Shown here one piece after another: positions 44,203 through 53,899 of a DNA stretch of 64,000 bases. The position numbers and the translations under genes were made by a program. Origin of the DNA: Arthrobacter sp. MYb23 (lineage in GTDB: Bacteria > Actinomycetota > Actinomycetes > Actinomycetales > Micrococcaceae); NCBI RefSeq assembly GCF_002979775.1, contig NZ_PCPR01000001.1, positions 372,001 to 436,000 of the forward strand, written 5' to 3'. Each line of letters opens with the position of its first letter. Positions within the stretch are counted from its first letter, which is position 1. Under the pieces are notes generated by a model. That model saw nothing but the letters and a program-made list of their open reading frames with translations. It had not been told where the DNA came from and made no database searches.

Positions 44203-44844
44203 CTAGAGGATGCCCGCGCCAATGGGGACGGAGATGCTGCTGGTAGCGGTCAGAGTGCGTCCTCCAATGACAACAGTCACTGTGACGGGGAAAGAGGCAA
44301 GCAAGCTCACGGACACACCAGTGCTGGTGCCCGCTAATCCGAAAGCAATAGGGAGGTTCAGTGTCCCGTTGCCCGCCACCGTGATGGGGACACTGTTGCT
44401 CCACGTGGTGGACGGGAAGCCGTACTGTCCGATCAACGGCGCGCTCTGGTACGTCGTAGTGCGTTGGGCGGCGGTGGTGGCTGCCCCGTTGAAGGAGTAC
44501 ACACCAAAGCCTCGTGCCCGGCCAACAGGAAGGTTGATGCCTGAAGGACGGGAAATCGACACCGTCACCAGAGCGTTCTCCGTAACCGCACCTGGACCGT
44601 TGGTGAACGTGAGGATGGTGGGGACGGTGACCAGTGCCTGGGCTGTGAGCGCGCTGGTGCCGTCAAGAAGCCGGAGGCTGAGGAGGGAGGTGGAAGATGC
44701 TGTGAAAGCAAGGCCCAAGGTATTCACTGAAGCTACCGCCGCAGGAGCCGCGACTGCGGCAGCAATCACGGGCATGGACCAGGCTGCGCCCTTAACCACG
44801 GCGCGCCGGGAGTGCGGACTGAAAACCGTAACTTCATTGCTCAT
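44203..44844 (-). CDS. Secreted protein with Tat-like signal
   Basis: The N-terminus has SRRAVVKGAAWSMPVIAAAVAAP, a twin-arginine (SRRxxxK) signal with Ala-rich core ending AAVAS. The mature ~175 residues are Thr/Ser/Gly-rich, nearly lacking charged residues, with strand-like repeats (TVTVVIGGRTLTATSSISV), suggesting an immunoglobulin-like or fibre-like surface protein. AGAAGAGC precedes the ATG at 44844; 44862 is possible. It lies directly upstream of lepB. No family recognised. Confidence 0.75.
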   Translation of the reverse strand: MSNEVTVFSPHSRRAVVKGAAWSMPVIAAAVAAPAAVASVNTLGLAFTASSTSLLSLRLLDGTSALTAQALVTVPTILTFTNGPGAVTENALVTVSISRPSGINLPVGRARGFGVYSFNGAATTAAQRTTTYQSAPLIGQYGFPSTTWSNSVPITVAGNGTLNLPIAFGLAGTSTGVSVSLLASFPVTVTVVIGGRTLTATSSISVPIGAGIL

Positions 44845-44920
44845 TGCTCTTCTTTCGCTCATTTTGAGCCGACGTTACGATACCCGGGAAGCCGTGCAAC
44901 AGCCGTTGTAGCAGGAAGGG

Positions 44921-45337
44921 CTAGCCTGCGGGAGCGAGCTTCCTGGCTACCATCAGACCCGCCAAGGCTCCCAAGGTGTTGGCGACGACGTCGGATACGG
45001 CAGTCACCCGGCCGGGTATCAGCAACTGGAGAACTTCGATAGCCCCGGAGGATACAGCGGCCACAAGGGCCACAGGCCACAAATTCAGTGTTGGTTTCAG
45101 CAGCCGGACGAACACCCCAAAAGGGACGAACAAGACGATATTGGCCACGAACTCCACTCCGATGGCGGCGGCCTCCTCTGGAAAGCCGAAGAAGGAAAGC
45201 CAGCCGGCAATCACCCCCACAAAGCCAGTTACGGTGCTGGCTTCACGCGCAGGCAGGAAGACAACGAAGGCGAGCGAAACCAGGTACGCAACGAACAGCG
45301 CCTTGAGCCACCATGCGGCGGACTGCCGAACAAGCAC
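44921..45337 (-). CDS. VanZ family membrane protein
   Basis: This 138-residue protein has four hydrophobic helices and VanZ-type motifs (ANIVLFVPFGVFVRLL; SSGAIEVLQLLIPGRVTAVSDVVANTLGALAG in sections). VanZ-like proteins affect envelope properties and teicoplanin tolerance; the exact role is unknown. The GTG start follows AAAGG. The 19-bp tandem repeats begin 23 bases upstream of it. Confidence 0.88.
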   Translation of the reverse strand: MLVRQSAAWWLKALFVAYLVSLAFVVFLPAREASTVTGFVGVIAGWLSFFGFPEEAAAIGVEFVANIVLFVPFGVFVRLLKPTLNLWPVALVAAVSSGAIEVLQLLIPGRVTAVSDVVANTLGALAGLMVARKLAPAG

Positions 45338-45360
45338 ATCTGGCCTTTCTTGACGCTCCT

Positions 45361-45455
45361 GCGCCGTCTGATGCTCCCGGCGCCGTCTGACGCTTCCGGC
45401 GCACTCTTACAGTTCCCGCGCACTCTGACGCTTCCGGCGCACTCTGACAGTTCCG
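45361..45455. repeat. 19-bp tandem repeats, five copies
   Basis: Five head-to-tail 19-base units begin GCGC and end TTCCG or similar, for example GCGCACTCTGACGCTTCCG and GCGCACTCTGACAGTTCCG. Partial copies continue on each side (TTGACGCTCCT before, GCGCC after). Copies are degenerate at 2-5 positions. They lie between the VanZ gene and the hybrid kinase gene, in the region where both promoters should be. Confidence 0.85.
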
Positions 45456-45730
45456 GCGCCCCGTAATGGACTACACCAACTATAGGAGTGAACGAGCCAC
45501 CGCCCAGGCGGACCGACGCACTTGGGCTATGGCTGTCCTGGAGCCGCTACTTGTCCCACGAAGGGTGGACACGCTATGACTTCAGCCGTCAAAAGTGTGT
45601 GATCCACCCCTCACCAAGGCTTTTCGGCGTATGCTCTCCTCAGCGCAGACTAGCGGCGTTGTTCGCTTGGGGTAAGGCCACTTTTGAAGGCGGGGGTTCA
45701 GTGGCAGCAGTTAAGCAGGGGGTTTCTCCA
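45456..45730 (+). other. Leader of the hybrid kinase gene
   Basis: The frame of the kinase is open through this stretch (to 45488), but the codons give a Trp/Arg-rich sequence unlike the rest, and the strong AGGGGG site sits only before the ATG at 45731. I treat it as untranslated leader with the promoter. Nothing else is seen. Confidence 0.55.
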
Positions 45731-48700
45731 ATGCGCTGGTCAATGCGGCAGGTTTTGCCGCTCTTTCTGGTACCTGTCGGGGTCTGTTTGGTTCTGCTGG
45801 CTTTCGGTCTGGCAAGCGGAGCAGGAACCACGACGGCGCAACTTGCCGGCGACCTGGCAATCCTTCTCGCTGCACTGACCGCGCTGACCACCCACGCCCT
45901 CGCTGCCCGGAGACGCCGGGACAACAATCGCGGCCGCTGGTTCATCGTGGCGGGCTTGGCCCTCTGGAGCGCCGGGCAGACGGTGTGGACCATCAGCGGC
46001 ATCACCTTGGACCACCAATACCCGTTCCCGTCCTTCGCGGACGTCGGATTCGTTTGGTACGCGTTGCCCACCTCCATCGGCTTGGTGCTGCTGTTGAAAG
46101 GCCAAGGGCGACGCATTCCGCTGCGCCGCACCATTTTGGATGCAGGAGTAGTGGCCAGTTCCACGTTCTTCATTGCCTGGAGTTCCGTGCTGGGCCCGCT
46201 GTCGGGGGCCACCGCCCAGGATCCTTTTGCCCATGCAACGCAGATGGCCTACCCCATCGCAGACGTCTTCATGGTCTCCTTAGTGATCGTCCTGACCATG
46301 CGTGCTGCCCGTGGCCGCCGCCTGCCTTGGCTAAGCCTGGGGATCGGCTTCTGGATCCTCGCCATTACTGATCTGGCGTATATGAGCTTGACGTTCCAAG
46401 GCATCTCCGGAGTCACAGGTTCCCCGTTGGCTCTGGGGTGGGTATTTGCCTTCCTGCTGGTGGGCCTGAGCCCTTTGCTCCCGGAATCGGGCACCACGCA
46501 AAAGGATGGGCGCGCCTACGCGGCGGCCCTCGAACTGCTCCCCTATTTGCCCGTCTTCACTGCCGTGTTCTTCTCGCGCTCCCGCCCCATCGGCGAGGAC
46601 CGCATCCTGTTGGTTACCGGGCTGGCGGTGATCGTCTTCGTGATCGTGCGGCAGGTGCTGATCGTCGTCGAAAACGTGACGCTGACCCGCGACCTCGAAT
46701 CGAAAGTGGCTGAACGCACTGCCGAGCTTGAGGGCCTGGGAGCAATCGTCAACTCCTCGGGCGACGCCATCATTGGCGAGACCCCCGATGGCGTGATCAC
46801 CAGCTGGAACCCGGGCGCGGAGCGCATCTTCGGCTATCCGGCGTCGGAAGCCATCGGGCGGAAGGGAGATTTCTTCGTTCCGCAGGACCTGCTGGCCAAA
46901 GAACGCCTTGCCTTGGAAAGCACTGCACAAAGCGGCGAGGTGCAGAACTACGAAAGTCTGCGTCGACGCAACGACGACGAGGTTATTCCCGTGTCCGTGA
47001 CGTTGTCTCCAGTGCGGGGTGAATCCGGCATCCGCGGCGTCGCCACGATCTCCCGGGACATCACCGAACGCAAAGCTGCCGAGAAGGAACTTCTGACCGC
47101 CCGCGAGGCTGCATTGGAGGCCAGCCGCCTCAAGTCCGAGTTCCTGGCCACCATGAGTCACGAGATCCGGACCCCGCTCAATGCGGTGATCGGACTGACC
47201 TCGCTCATGATGGACACGCCCCTCAGCGAAGGGCAACGTCAATACGCCCAAGGCGTCAAGGGCGCCGGTGAGGTCCTGCTGACCCTGATCAACGACATCC
47301 TTGACTTCTCCAAGCTTGAAGCCGGGAAAGTGGACCTGGACATCAACGTCTTCGACCCCCGGGCGCTGGTGGAAGAAGTAGCGGGATTGGTGGTGGAAGC
47401 GGCGCAAGGGAAGAACCTGGAGCTCATCTCCTACTGCCACCCGGACGTTCCGGCCCGCCTGATGGGCGACGCCGGCCGCATCCGGCAGATTCTGCTGAAC
47501 CTTTCCTCCAATGCCGTGAAGTTCACTCCCTCCGGCGAAGTGGAAGTCCAAGTCTCTGTCCTGGCCCAGGACCCGAACAATGCTTCACTGCGCTTCGAGG
47601 TAAGAGACACCGGCATTGGCATCAGCGCCGAGAATCATCAGAGGCTCTTCGAATCCTTTGCCCAAGCAGATGCCTCCACCACCCGCCGCTACGGCGGAAC
47701 CGGACTGGGCTTGGCCATCTCCCGGCGCCTCACGGAAGTCATGGGCGGCAAAATCGGCCTGGATAGTGAGCCTGGAGTGGGTAGCCGGTTCTGGTTTGAC
47801 CTTGCACTGCCTCTTGGCCCGGCCGGCTCGGACATGGAATCCCTGCCAGCCACGCTGGCGGGACGCCGGGTGCTGGTGGTGGACGACAATGCAACCAACC
47901 GACTCGTGCTGGAAACACAACTGGCCAGTTGGGGCATGCTGCCTGTCTCGGTTGCCGACGCCGCCTCCGCACTGGACGAATACCGTGCTGCGACCCGATC
48001 GAGCCACCCTTACGATATCGCTGTGGTGGACATGTGCATGCCAGACACCGACGGACTCCAACTTGCCCGCAACATCAACGACGACGCCAACGGCTCCGGC
48101 GGCCCGGGGATCATTCTGCTGACCTCCACCATGCAGGTGGAAAGGAGCGACCTCACCTCCGCCGGAATCCGCGAATACCTCACCAAGCCCGTCCGCAGCT
48201 CCGAGCTCTACAACCGTCTTCTGCGGGTGCTGGCCACCAAGACCGCCGGCGCACCTACCCCGCCGGTGCTTGCCTTCCGTGGTGAAACGGCGGATCCCGT
48301 GCCGCGGCTCGGGAAGCTGCTGGTGGCCGAGGACAACGAGGTGAACCAGCTGGTGGCGCGCGGAATGGCCAACCGGCTCGGCTACGAGGTGCACATTGTG
48401 GACGACGGCGAACAAGCCGTGTCCGCGGCTCTGTCCGGCAGCTACGCTGCAGTGCTCATGGACTGCCACATGCCTGTGATGGACGGCTTTGACGCAACCC
48501 GGGCCATCCGTGCCCGCAACGGCCATTTGGCAAGAATCCCCATCATCGCCATGACGGCCGGGGCCCTGGACGAGGACCGCGAGCGCTGCTTCGCCGCGGG
48601 AATGGATGACTACATCAGCAAGCCCGTGGATATGGCAAAACTCGCTGAAGTCCTCTCCCGTTGGGTACCGCAACAAGAGCAGACGTCGACGGCGGATGGC

Positions 48701-49201
48701 GGGGTGGACGCCGTCGCCGCGCCGGACGCCGTGGCAGGGCCGGGCACGGGGCGGGACGCCGCGCCGGACGCCGCGCAACAGCAGGCGGAAGCACCGGCGT
48801 CGAACTCTGTTGTCCTTGACGTGGAGCGGCTGGAAATCCTGCGCGAACTGGGGCCAGCCGACGGTTTGGGTCTGTTGCCTGAAGCTGTGAAGGCTTTCCG
48901 GCAGGATTCCCAGGGAGCTTTGGAGACATTGCGCTCGGCGTTGGACACCGGACAAGCAGCAACGGTGGAAGCCGCAGCGCACAAGCTCGCCGGGGCGGCC
49001 GCCAACATAGGAGCGGCAGGTGCCGCCGGCCTTTGCAAGGAACTGGAACGGCTCGGGCGCCAAGCGGGACCGGACCTTGGAGCCAACGGATCGCTGTTGC
49101 TGGACCAATTACACGCTGAACTCTTGGGCGTCGATGAAGCACTTGAACGCACACTAACGGGGGCACAATTGCGGGAAGCACCGCTACGGGGAACATCATG
49201 A
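45731..49201 (+). CDS. Hybrid sensor histidine kinase (membrane-PAS-HisKA-HATPase-REC-REC-Hpt)
   Basis: The 1156-residue kinase has about eight N-terminal membrane helices (to ~310), a PAS domain (about 335-455), HisKA with His477 (SHEIRTPLNAV), HATPase (GGTGLGLAI), receiver 1 with Asp767 (VVDMCMPDTDG), receiver 2 with Asp911 (LMDCHMPVMDG), and Hpt with His1084 (AAHKLAGAAANIG). A full internal phosphorelay is therefore possible. AGGGGG before the ATG sets the start. The stop overlaps the ATG of the diguanylate cyclase gene, which is the likely phosphate acceptor. Confidence 0.92.
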   Translation: MRWSMRQVLPLFLVPVGVCLVLLAFGLASGAGTTTAQLAGDLAILLAALTALTTHALAARRRRDNNRGRWFIVAGLALWSAGQTVWTISGITLDHQYPFPSFADVGFVWYALPTSIGLVLLLKGQGRRIPLRRTILDAGVVASSTFFIAWSSVLGPLSGATAQDPFAHATQMAYPIADVFMVSLVIVLTMRAARGRRLPWLSLGIGFWILAITDLAYMSLTFQGISGVTGSPLALGWVFAFLLVGLSPLLPESGTTQKDGRAYAAALELLPYLPVFTAVFFSRSRPIGEDRILLVTGLAVIVFVIVRQVLIVVENVTLTRDLESKVAERTAELEGLGAIVNSSGDAIIGETPDGVITSWNPGAERIFGYPASEAIGRKGDFFVPQDLLAKERLALESTAQSGEVQNYESLRRRNDDEVIPVSVTLSPVRGESGIRGVATISRDITERKAAEKELLTAREAALEASRLKSEFLATMSHEIRTPLNAVIGLTSLMMDTPLSEGQRQYAQGVKGAGEVLLTLINDILDFSKLEAGKVDLDINVFDPRALVEEVAGLVVEAAQGKNLELISYCHPDVPARLMGDAGRIRQILLNLSSNAVKFTPSGEVEVQVSVLAQDPNNASLRFEVRDTGIGISAENHQRLFESFAQADASTTRRYGGTGLGLAISRRLTEVMGGKIGLDSEPGVGSRFWFDLALPLGPAGSDMESLPATLAGRRVLVVDDNATNRLVLETQLASWGMLPVSVADAASALDEYRAATRSSHPYDIAVVDMCMPDTDGLQLARNINDDANGSGGPGIILLTSTMQVERSDLTSAGIREYLTKPVRSSELYNRLLRVLATKTAGAPTPPVLAFRGETADPVPRLGKLLVAEDNEVNQLVARGMANRLGYEVHIVDDGEQAVSAALSGSYAAVLMDCHMPVMDGFDATRAIRARNGHLARIPIIAMTAGALDEDRERCFAAGMDDYISKPVDMAKLAEVLSRWVPQQEQTSTADGGVDAVAAPDAVAGPGTGRDAAPDAAQQQAEAPASNSVVLDVERLEILRELGPADGLGLLPEAVKAFRQDSQGALETLRSALDTGQAATVEAAAHKLAGAAANIGAAGAAGLCKELERLGRQAGPDLGANGSLLLDQLHAELLGVDEALERTLTGAQLREAPLRGTS

Positions 49202-50100
49202 AAATCCTCATCGCCGACGACGACCAGATCTCCAGGATGATCACCAAAGCCGCCGTGGAGCAGTCCGGCCACGAGTGCATCGTGGCCGTCGACGGCGACT
49301 CGGCATGGCAGCTCTACAAGGAACACAGCCCCGAAGCTGTGGTGACGGACCTGATGATGCCCGGCCTGAACGGGCTGGACCTTTGCCGCGCCATCCGGGC
49401 CGCCGAAGAGGACAGCTACACCTATGTGATCCTGGTGACCTCGCACGGATCGCGGAAAGACGTCCTGGCCGGGATGGAAGCCGGAGCAGACGACTACGTC
49501 ACCAAACCCCTGGACCCGTTCAGCCTGCACATCCGTCTCCTGGCGGCCCACCGCATCACCTCATTGCACGCGGACCTTGCCAGGTACCGTTCCGCGCTGA
49601 CGGAACAGGCGCGCACTGACCCCCTCACCAAACTGCACAACCGACTGAAGTTGGCCGAGGACCTGGGCACGCTGGACCGTGACTACTGCCTGGCCATGGT
49701 GGATGTGGATAATTTCAAAAGCTACAACGACATCTACGGCCATCAGGCAGGCGACGCCGCACTGATTGCCATCGCATCAACGCTGGCCGGTGAGGTCCGG
49801 AAGTCCGATGGCGTGTACAGATTTGGCGGGGAGGAATTTCTCCTGGTCCTGCGCGATCAGCAGGCGGACGACGCACGGATGGTCATGGAGCGTGTTCGGT
49901 CCGCAGTGCAGGACTTGAGGATTGAGCATTCCGGCGATCCCGACGGCGTCCTGACCATCAGCGCGGGCATCTCCGCCTTCACCGACGGTCACCGTGCCGG
50001 AACCGAGCAACTACTGCGCGAAGCTGACCTGGCCCTCTACGCAGCAAAGGCCTCCGGCCGGAACCGGGTGTCCCTGGCGGGTTCCCGGGGGTCGGAATGA
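49198..50100 (+). CDS. Response regulator with GGDEF diguanylate cyclase domain
   Basis: This 300-residue protein has a receiver domain (Asp51 in VVTDLMMPG; Lys in YVTKPLD) and a GGDEF domain that makes c-di-GMP from GTP. The active-site motif is GGEEF (210-214), and the inhibitory site RKSD (201-204) is at the usual five-residue spacing. TDPLTKLHNRLKL and VDVDNFKSYND are standard GGDEF blocks. The ATGA overlap with the hybrid kinase shows coupling. It lies 45 bases from the end of the polysaccharide cluster, which may be its output. Confidence 0.94.
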   Translation: MKILIADDDQISRMITKAAVEQSGHECIVAVDGDSAWQLYKEHSPEAVVTDLMMPGLNGLDLCRAIRAAEEDSYTYVILVTSHGSRKDVLAGMEAGADDYVTKPLDPFSLHIRLLAAHRITSLHADLARYRSALTEQARTDPLTKLHNRLKLAEDLGTLDRDYCLAMVDVDNFKSYNDIYGHQAGDAALIAIASTLAGEVRKSDGVYRFGGEEFLLVLRDQQADDARMVMERVRSAVQDLRIEHSGDPDGVLTISAGISAFTDGHRAGTEQLLREADLALYAAKASGRNRVSLAGSRGSE

Positions 50101-50144
50101 CTTGGGCTCTCACCGAACGAGTTGACACCCCACGCATGCCCGAC

Positions 50145-51479
50145 TCACCGCTGAGCAGAAAGCTGCAGCTCTTGGATCACCTCTTTGTAGTCCTCAAGCG
50201 TGACGCCACTACCCGGGGAGTTGCCCTCCGGAAAGAGGTTCTCTTCGAAGCCGAACATGAACATGGTCATCCCACACTCTGCGGCGTATCTCGGAGCGGC
50301 CCGTAACTGTTCGGCCAGGCTATGTGACAGCGCTGAGCCGCCCGTAAAAGGTGAATCTGGTGGCCCGGGGTTCTCGCCCACCAATCCCAGTCCGGCACGC
50401 CGCGCCAAAGCGCTGATGTACCTGTGGGAAGACCACGATGACACGTTTCTCTGCAGCACTCTCTCTTGGTCAGCGGGGAGGCAATGGTCCTGACTTGGTA
50501 CCGCTGCGGCCGCTCTCACTGCAGATACGTCGTCGAGCCCTGTGAAGTCCACGTCCACGCCCGGCAACGATGCCAGCAGAGCGAACTGGGTGGAGTAGTC
50601 CAAACCACGTTCCTGGGCGCCGTCCGGGTTTGATCGGCCGTCCAGACGGCCTTTTATAGCTCTAGCCTTGTCTGCTGGAAGGACGCCGCGGCCCGCTACA
50701 GGAACATGCACACGCCCCGAATACCCGAGCTTTCGTAGCTCTTGAATCTGCCAGATGGTTGCGTCCACAACAGATCCCGCGTACCAAGCCCACCACTGCT
50801 GGACCTGCTGGTCGGTCACGGGCTGCCCGCCCCAGGACTCAGAGCCCGGAATCCACCCGGGCATGGGAGAAGGTGCCATACCCTCCGCCAAGCCGATGCC
50901 CAACTGAGGCGCGTCGCCAAATGCCCAGTACTCCCGCTCGTTTCCGCCGTCTTCGGGTCCGGGATACCCCAGCTCCCCCACGGCGTTGGTCCCTATCCGT
51001 ATCGCTGCCACGCCCTGGTAGCCCAGATCCGATGCCACCCGGGCCAAGTACTTTTGTGCCGCATCCCGCACGTCGGCGCTGAACACCAGTTCCGCGCCGG
51101 AACTGGCCGGTATGCCCCCTTTGCTTCCCCTCAGTGCACCTCCGGGCAGGTCCCGCACCCAATCGGGCGGGTAGTGCACGCCGAGGGAAAGTACCACCTG
51201 CATGCCGGCCTCACGGCACCGCTTCAGTTGTGCCCGGACAGCAGCAACATAGCGCCGGTCCACCTGATCCGGATGGGGCTGGTACCTGTCCCAAGCCAAC
51301 GGTAGTTCCATCACTGAGACCCCGGCATCGTGCAGTGCTGCCAGTCTTTCAGCCGTAAATGAGCCCCCTAAAACGCCGAAGGACATGGTTTCAGGGGCCC
51401 GTGCGGCCGGCGCGCTGCAGCCGGCGGCCACGGTCATCAAGGCAACAGAAAGCACAAGGGACGCCGCCGTGCGGCTCAC
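50145..51479 (-). CDS. Glycoside hydrolase-like lipoprotein (TIM-barrel)
   Basis: The 444-residue precursor has a lipoprotein signal ending TVAAGCSAP. The mature domain looks like the beta-galactosidase/GH42-type TIM barrel: VSVMELPLAWDRYQP, AGMQVVLSLGVHYPPDWVRDLP, AIRIGTNAVGELGYP and GMTMFMFGFEENLFP. The third block has N-A-V-G-E-L, where the acid/base Glu would be expected. Its start (GTG) overlaps the stop of the GT39 gene upstream, so it is last in the polysaccharide operon and may trim the product. Family assignment is moderate. Confidence 0.75.
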   Translation of the reverse strand: MSRTAASLVLSVALMTVAAGCSAPAARAPETMSFGVLGGSFTAERLAALHDAGVSVMELPLAWDRYQPHPDQVDRRYVAAVRAQLKRCREAGMQVVLSLGVHYPPDWVRDLPGGALRGSKGGIPASSGAELVFSADVRDAAQKYLARVASDLGYQGVAAIRIGTNAVGELGYPGPEDGGNEREYWAFGDAPQLGIGLAEGMAPSPMPGWIPGSESWGGQPVTDQQVQQWWAWYAGSVVDATIWQIQELRKLGYSGRVHVPVAGRGVLPADKARAIKGRLDGRSNPDGAQERGLDYSTQFALLASLPGVDVDFTGLDDVSAVRAAAAVPSQDHCLPADQERVLQRNVSSWSSHRYISALARRAGLGLVGENPGPPDSPFTGGSALSHSLAEQLRAAPRYAAECGMTMFMFGFEENLFPEGNSPGSGVTLEDYKEVIQELQLSAQR

Positions 51480-53050
51480 TTGTAACCACCCGTCACAGGA
51501 GGCAGTATCAGCCCTCCACTAACAGCGGCTTCCAACTTTTCACGGTCGAGCTTCCACACAACGGTGTCCCCTGATGTTGGTCCAGTGAACGTGAACACCG
51601 GCCGCGCATTGTCCTGCAGCCAGACCAGGAATTCAGGCGAAGCGAAGCCATAGCCCTCACTCAACGGCCTGCCCTGCGTCAGCGCGTACTCTGCGCCTCC
51701 GTCCCTGAGGGACTGCAACGACGGAAGAACCTCCCACCCTTCATGGGGCATAAGCGCAAACTCACCAGTGACCGAGGTCAGCCCCACCTTCGAGGATGAG
51801 GGCAGCTCGGCCACCATCCAGTCACGTGCACGGACAAGGCCGTCATCCACCACCGATCTTGCCTGAATGCCCAGGAAGAGACTAAGGATAGCCATGATTG
51901 CGGCCACGGTGACCACCGCCCCGCGAAGGCGAGGCCGCCAGTTCACCAGCATGACAACAGCTACCGGCGTTGAAGCCAGCGCGGCCAGAACCACGCAGTA
52001 CCCAAACTGTTCCTCGGCCGCCCCGAAGAAGACGGAATAGATACCCACTGATCCGGTAAACAGCGAGAACAAACCAATGACTCTCCGTTCCACCACCGGA
52101 GACATGGCCACCATGGCTCCGGCCACGACGGAAAACCCGAGAAGGACGTAGCTGGTCCCAAACCGGCCTGCCAAATCAATGAGCCGGTCAGTGAGGCTCA
52201 CGCTGTGGACTGAGTTGAAGCCGGTCATCTGCACCGCGCCAACCATCCGCAGGACGCCCACCGATTTTTGGCCGAGGAACTCCGGGAACAGGCCGCCGGC
52301 AGCAACCAGGCCCAAATAGATCAGGTACGGAACCAGGGAGAAGGCCAGTATGCGCAGCGCCGTTTTCCGGGGAACTGTGTTCCGCCAGACCACGGCCGTC
52401 AGCAGCGGGACAACAGTAAAAACGGCGGTCATATCCTTCATGACAATGGCCAGGCCGAAGACCAATCCTGCGCCAATCTCCAGCCGCAGGCGTGACCGGC
52501 CCCCGTTGCGTTCAAGCACCAACAGGACCAGGAACCACCCGGACAGTACAGCCAGTCCGGCCGGCGTTTCCATCATCAAGCGCCCATCCATGCGGAGGAC
52601 AAATGGATCGCTCGCCAGCATGACTCCGGCCCATATCGCGGGTCCGATGCCAACCAGTCGGCGAACCAACAGAAAGCAAATGACTACCGTGACTGCCCCG
52701 AGGACACCGTTGACCCAGCGCAGCTGCAACACCAGATCCGTGGAATGTCCCCCGAGGCCCAGCACGCGGATAACCAAGCCATTCAGGGCGTACGTGCCCG
52801 GAGGATGAAGGAAGAACGGAGTGCCCAAAATCGATGGCATCTGTCCGTCCGCTAACTGCCGTGCAATATCCGCGTAAGTTACTTCGTCAATAAAGATGTC
52901 GTTGGCCCGCTGAACACCGAACACCCGAAACACCAAAGCCAGCAGTCCCACCATGAGAGCAATCCACCCGTGCTTGAGCAGCGGCTTACGAGGGGGGCGT
53001 GCCGACCTCCGTCCATGACCCTCATTTGGAGACACCTCTAGCGACTTCAT
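51476..53050 (-). CDS. GT39-like (ArnT/PMT type) membrane glycosyltransferase
   Basis: This ~524-residue integral membrane protein has about eleven helices and the GT-C signature in the first extracellular loop (NDIFIDEVTYADIARQL; acidic Asp-Glu), with FFLHPPGTY after it. Such enzymes use polyprenyl-phosphate sugars on the outer membrane face. The ATG at 53050 has AAGGGGC upstream; a GTG at 53089 overlaps the PIG-L stop (GTGA) and is also plausible. Acceptor unknown. Confidence 0.85.
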   Translation of the reverse strand: MKSLEVSPNEGHGRRSARPPRKPLLKHGWIALMVGLLALVFRVFGVQRANDIFIDEVTYADIARQLADGQMPSILGTPFFLHPPGTYALNGLVIRVLGLGGHSTDLVLQLRWVNGVLGAVTVVICFLLVRRLVGIGPAIWAGVMLASDPFVLRMDGRLMMETPAGLAVLSGWFLVLLVLERNGGRSRLRLEIGAGLVFGLAIVMKDMTAVFTVVPLLTAVVWRNTVPRKTALRILAFSLVPYLIYLGLVAAGGLFPEFLGQKSVGVLRMVGAVQMTGFNSVHSVSLTDRLIDLAGRFGTSYVLLGFSVVAGAMVAMSPVVERRVIGLFSLFTGSVGIYSVFFGAAEEQFGYCVVLAALASTPVAVVMLVNWRPRLRGAVVTVAAIMAILSLFLGIQARSVVDDGLVRARDWMVAELPSSSKVGLTSVTGEFALMPHEGWEVLPSLQSLRDGGAEYALTQGRPLSEGYGFASPEFLVWLQDNARPVFTFTGPTSGDTVVWKLDREKLEAAVSGGLILPPVTGGYK

Positions 53051-53085
53051 GCTGCCCCTTGTTTCAGGCGGTATAGCGTGCCGGA

Positions 53086-53898
53086 TCACAGGTTTCCGGG
53101 GACAAAGAAGGTTTCCGGCTTCAGAGGAATCTCTCCCTCGGGAAACAGGGCGTCAGCTTGGGAAGCGTACTGCCTGATTCGCTGGGTTTTCCCTTCTATT
53201 CCGGAGTCCCACGTCCAGGAAACAAATCCCATCTCGGACATGTGGCGTTCATCCGGCCCCACCACGAGGTCGTAGGGAAAGTCCGAGTACATCACCAGGT
53301 TTCCAGGATGGCTCTTGCCTACGTCCCGGGCGATGAGGTGATCCACATGTTTGCCCACTCCCGCGGGACAAAAGAGGAGCTCCGCTTTGGTGTGAGCCAT
53401 AAGTTGGGCAACATTACTCCGGAGCTGACGGATCAGCCCTTGGTCACCTCTGGAGATCCGCCCCATGGCGATGTCCAACCGATAGGTGGGGTAGCGGTGC
53501 GTAAGCTCCGGAAGAAGCCTTTCCCACGCGCTGCTGCCCAGCATCGCGGGCTTTCGCCGGCGCCGGAACAGCGCGTCGACTTCGCCCAAATGGATGGATT
53601 GAACACCCATCTCCTGCAGCACGGCACGGTCCTCCGCGCGTCTCGCGGCGAAGAGTTCACCCGCGTTTGAAATGGTGCATTGGCGCATGAATGAACGGGC
53701 TGCCCGCGTGGAAGCAACCGGCGTGGAGGCAGCCGACGTCGCCTCAGTAAAGATTGTGGCGACGATGATTTCACGCCCTTGTGCCTGAGCTTCAATGAGC
53801 GCACCGCAGGACAGCACTGCATCATCGAGGTGGGGCGACAGGAACAACCACGGCGCGCCGCCCGCCATGGACTTTTCAACTCTAGTTGGGGGTTGCAT
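53086..53898 (-). CDS. PIG-L/LmbE family deacetylase
   Basis: The 270-residue zinc hydrolase has PHLDDAVLSCG (His, Asp-Asp of the metal site) near the N-terminus and GKHVDHLIARD (third ligand) later. PIG-L enzymes deacetylate N-acetylglucosaminyl conjugates. Within this cluster it probably deacetylates a sugar of the polymer or its lipid-linked precursor. The ATG follows the GT4 stop by one base. Confidence 0.9.
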   Translation of the reverse strand: MQPPTRVEKSMAGGAPWLFLSPHLDDAVLSCGALIEAQAQGREIIVATIFTEATSAASTPVASTRAARSFMRQCTISNAGELFAARRAEDRAVLQEMGVQSIHLGEVDALFRRRRKPAMLGSSAWERLLPELTHRYPTYRLDIAMGRISRGDQGLIRQLRSNVAQLMAHTKAELLFCPAGVGKHVDHLIARDVGKSHPGNLVMYSDFPYDLVVGPDERHMSEMGFVSWTWDSGIEGKTQRIRQYASQADALFPEGEIPLKPETFFVPGNL

Positions 53899-53899
53899 T

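Noticed and set aside
45488-45730. N-terminal extension of the hybrid kinase
   Set aside because: No ribosome site, atypical composition, and AGGGGG marks the ATG at 45731, which starts directly with membrane helices.
47585-49108. 507-residue minus-strand ORF over the hybrid kinase
   Set aside because: High-GC antisense frame with His/Arg/Gln-rich composition and no domain; the sense strand encodes HATPase, two receivers and Hpt.
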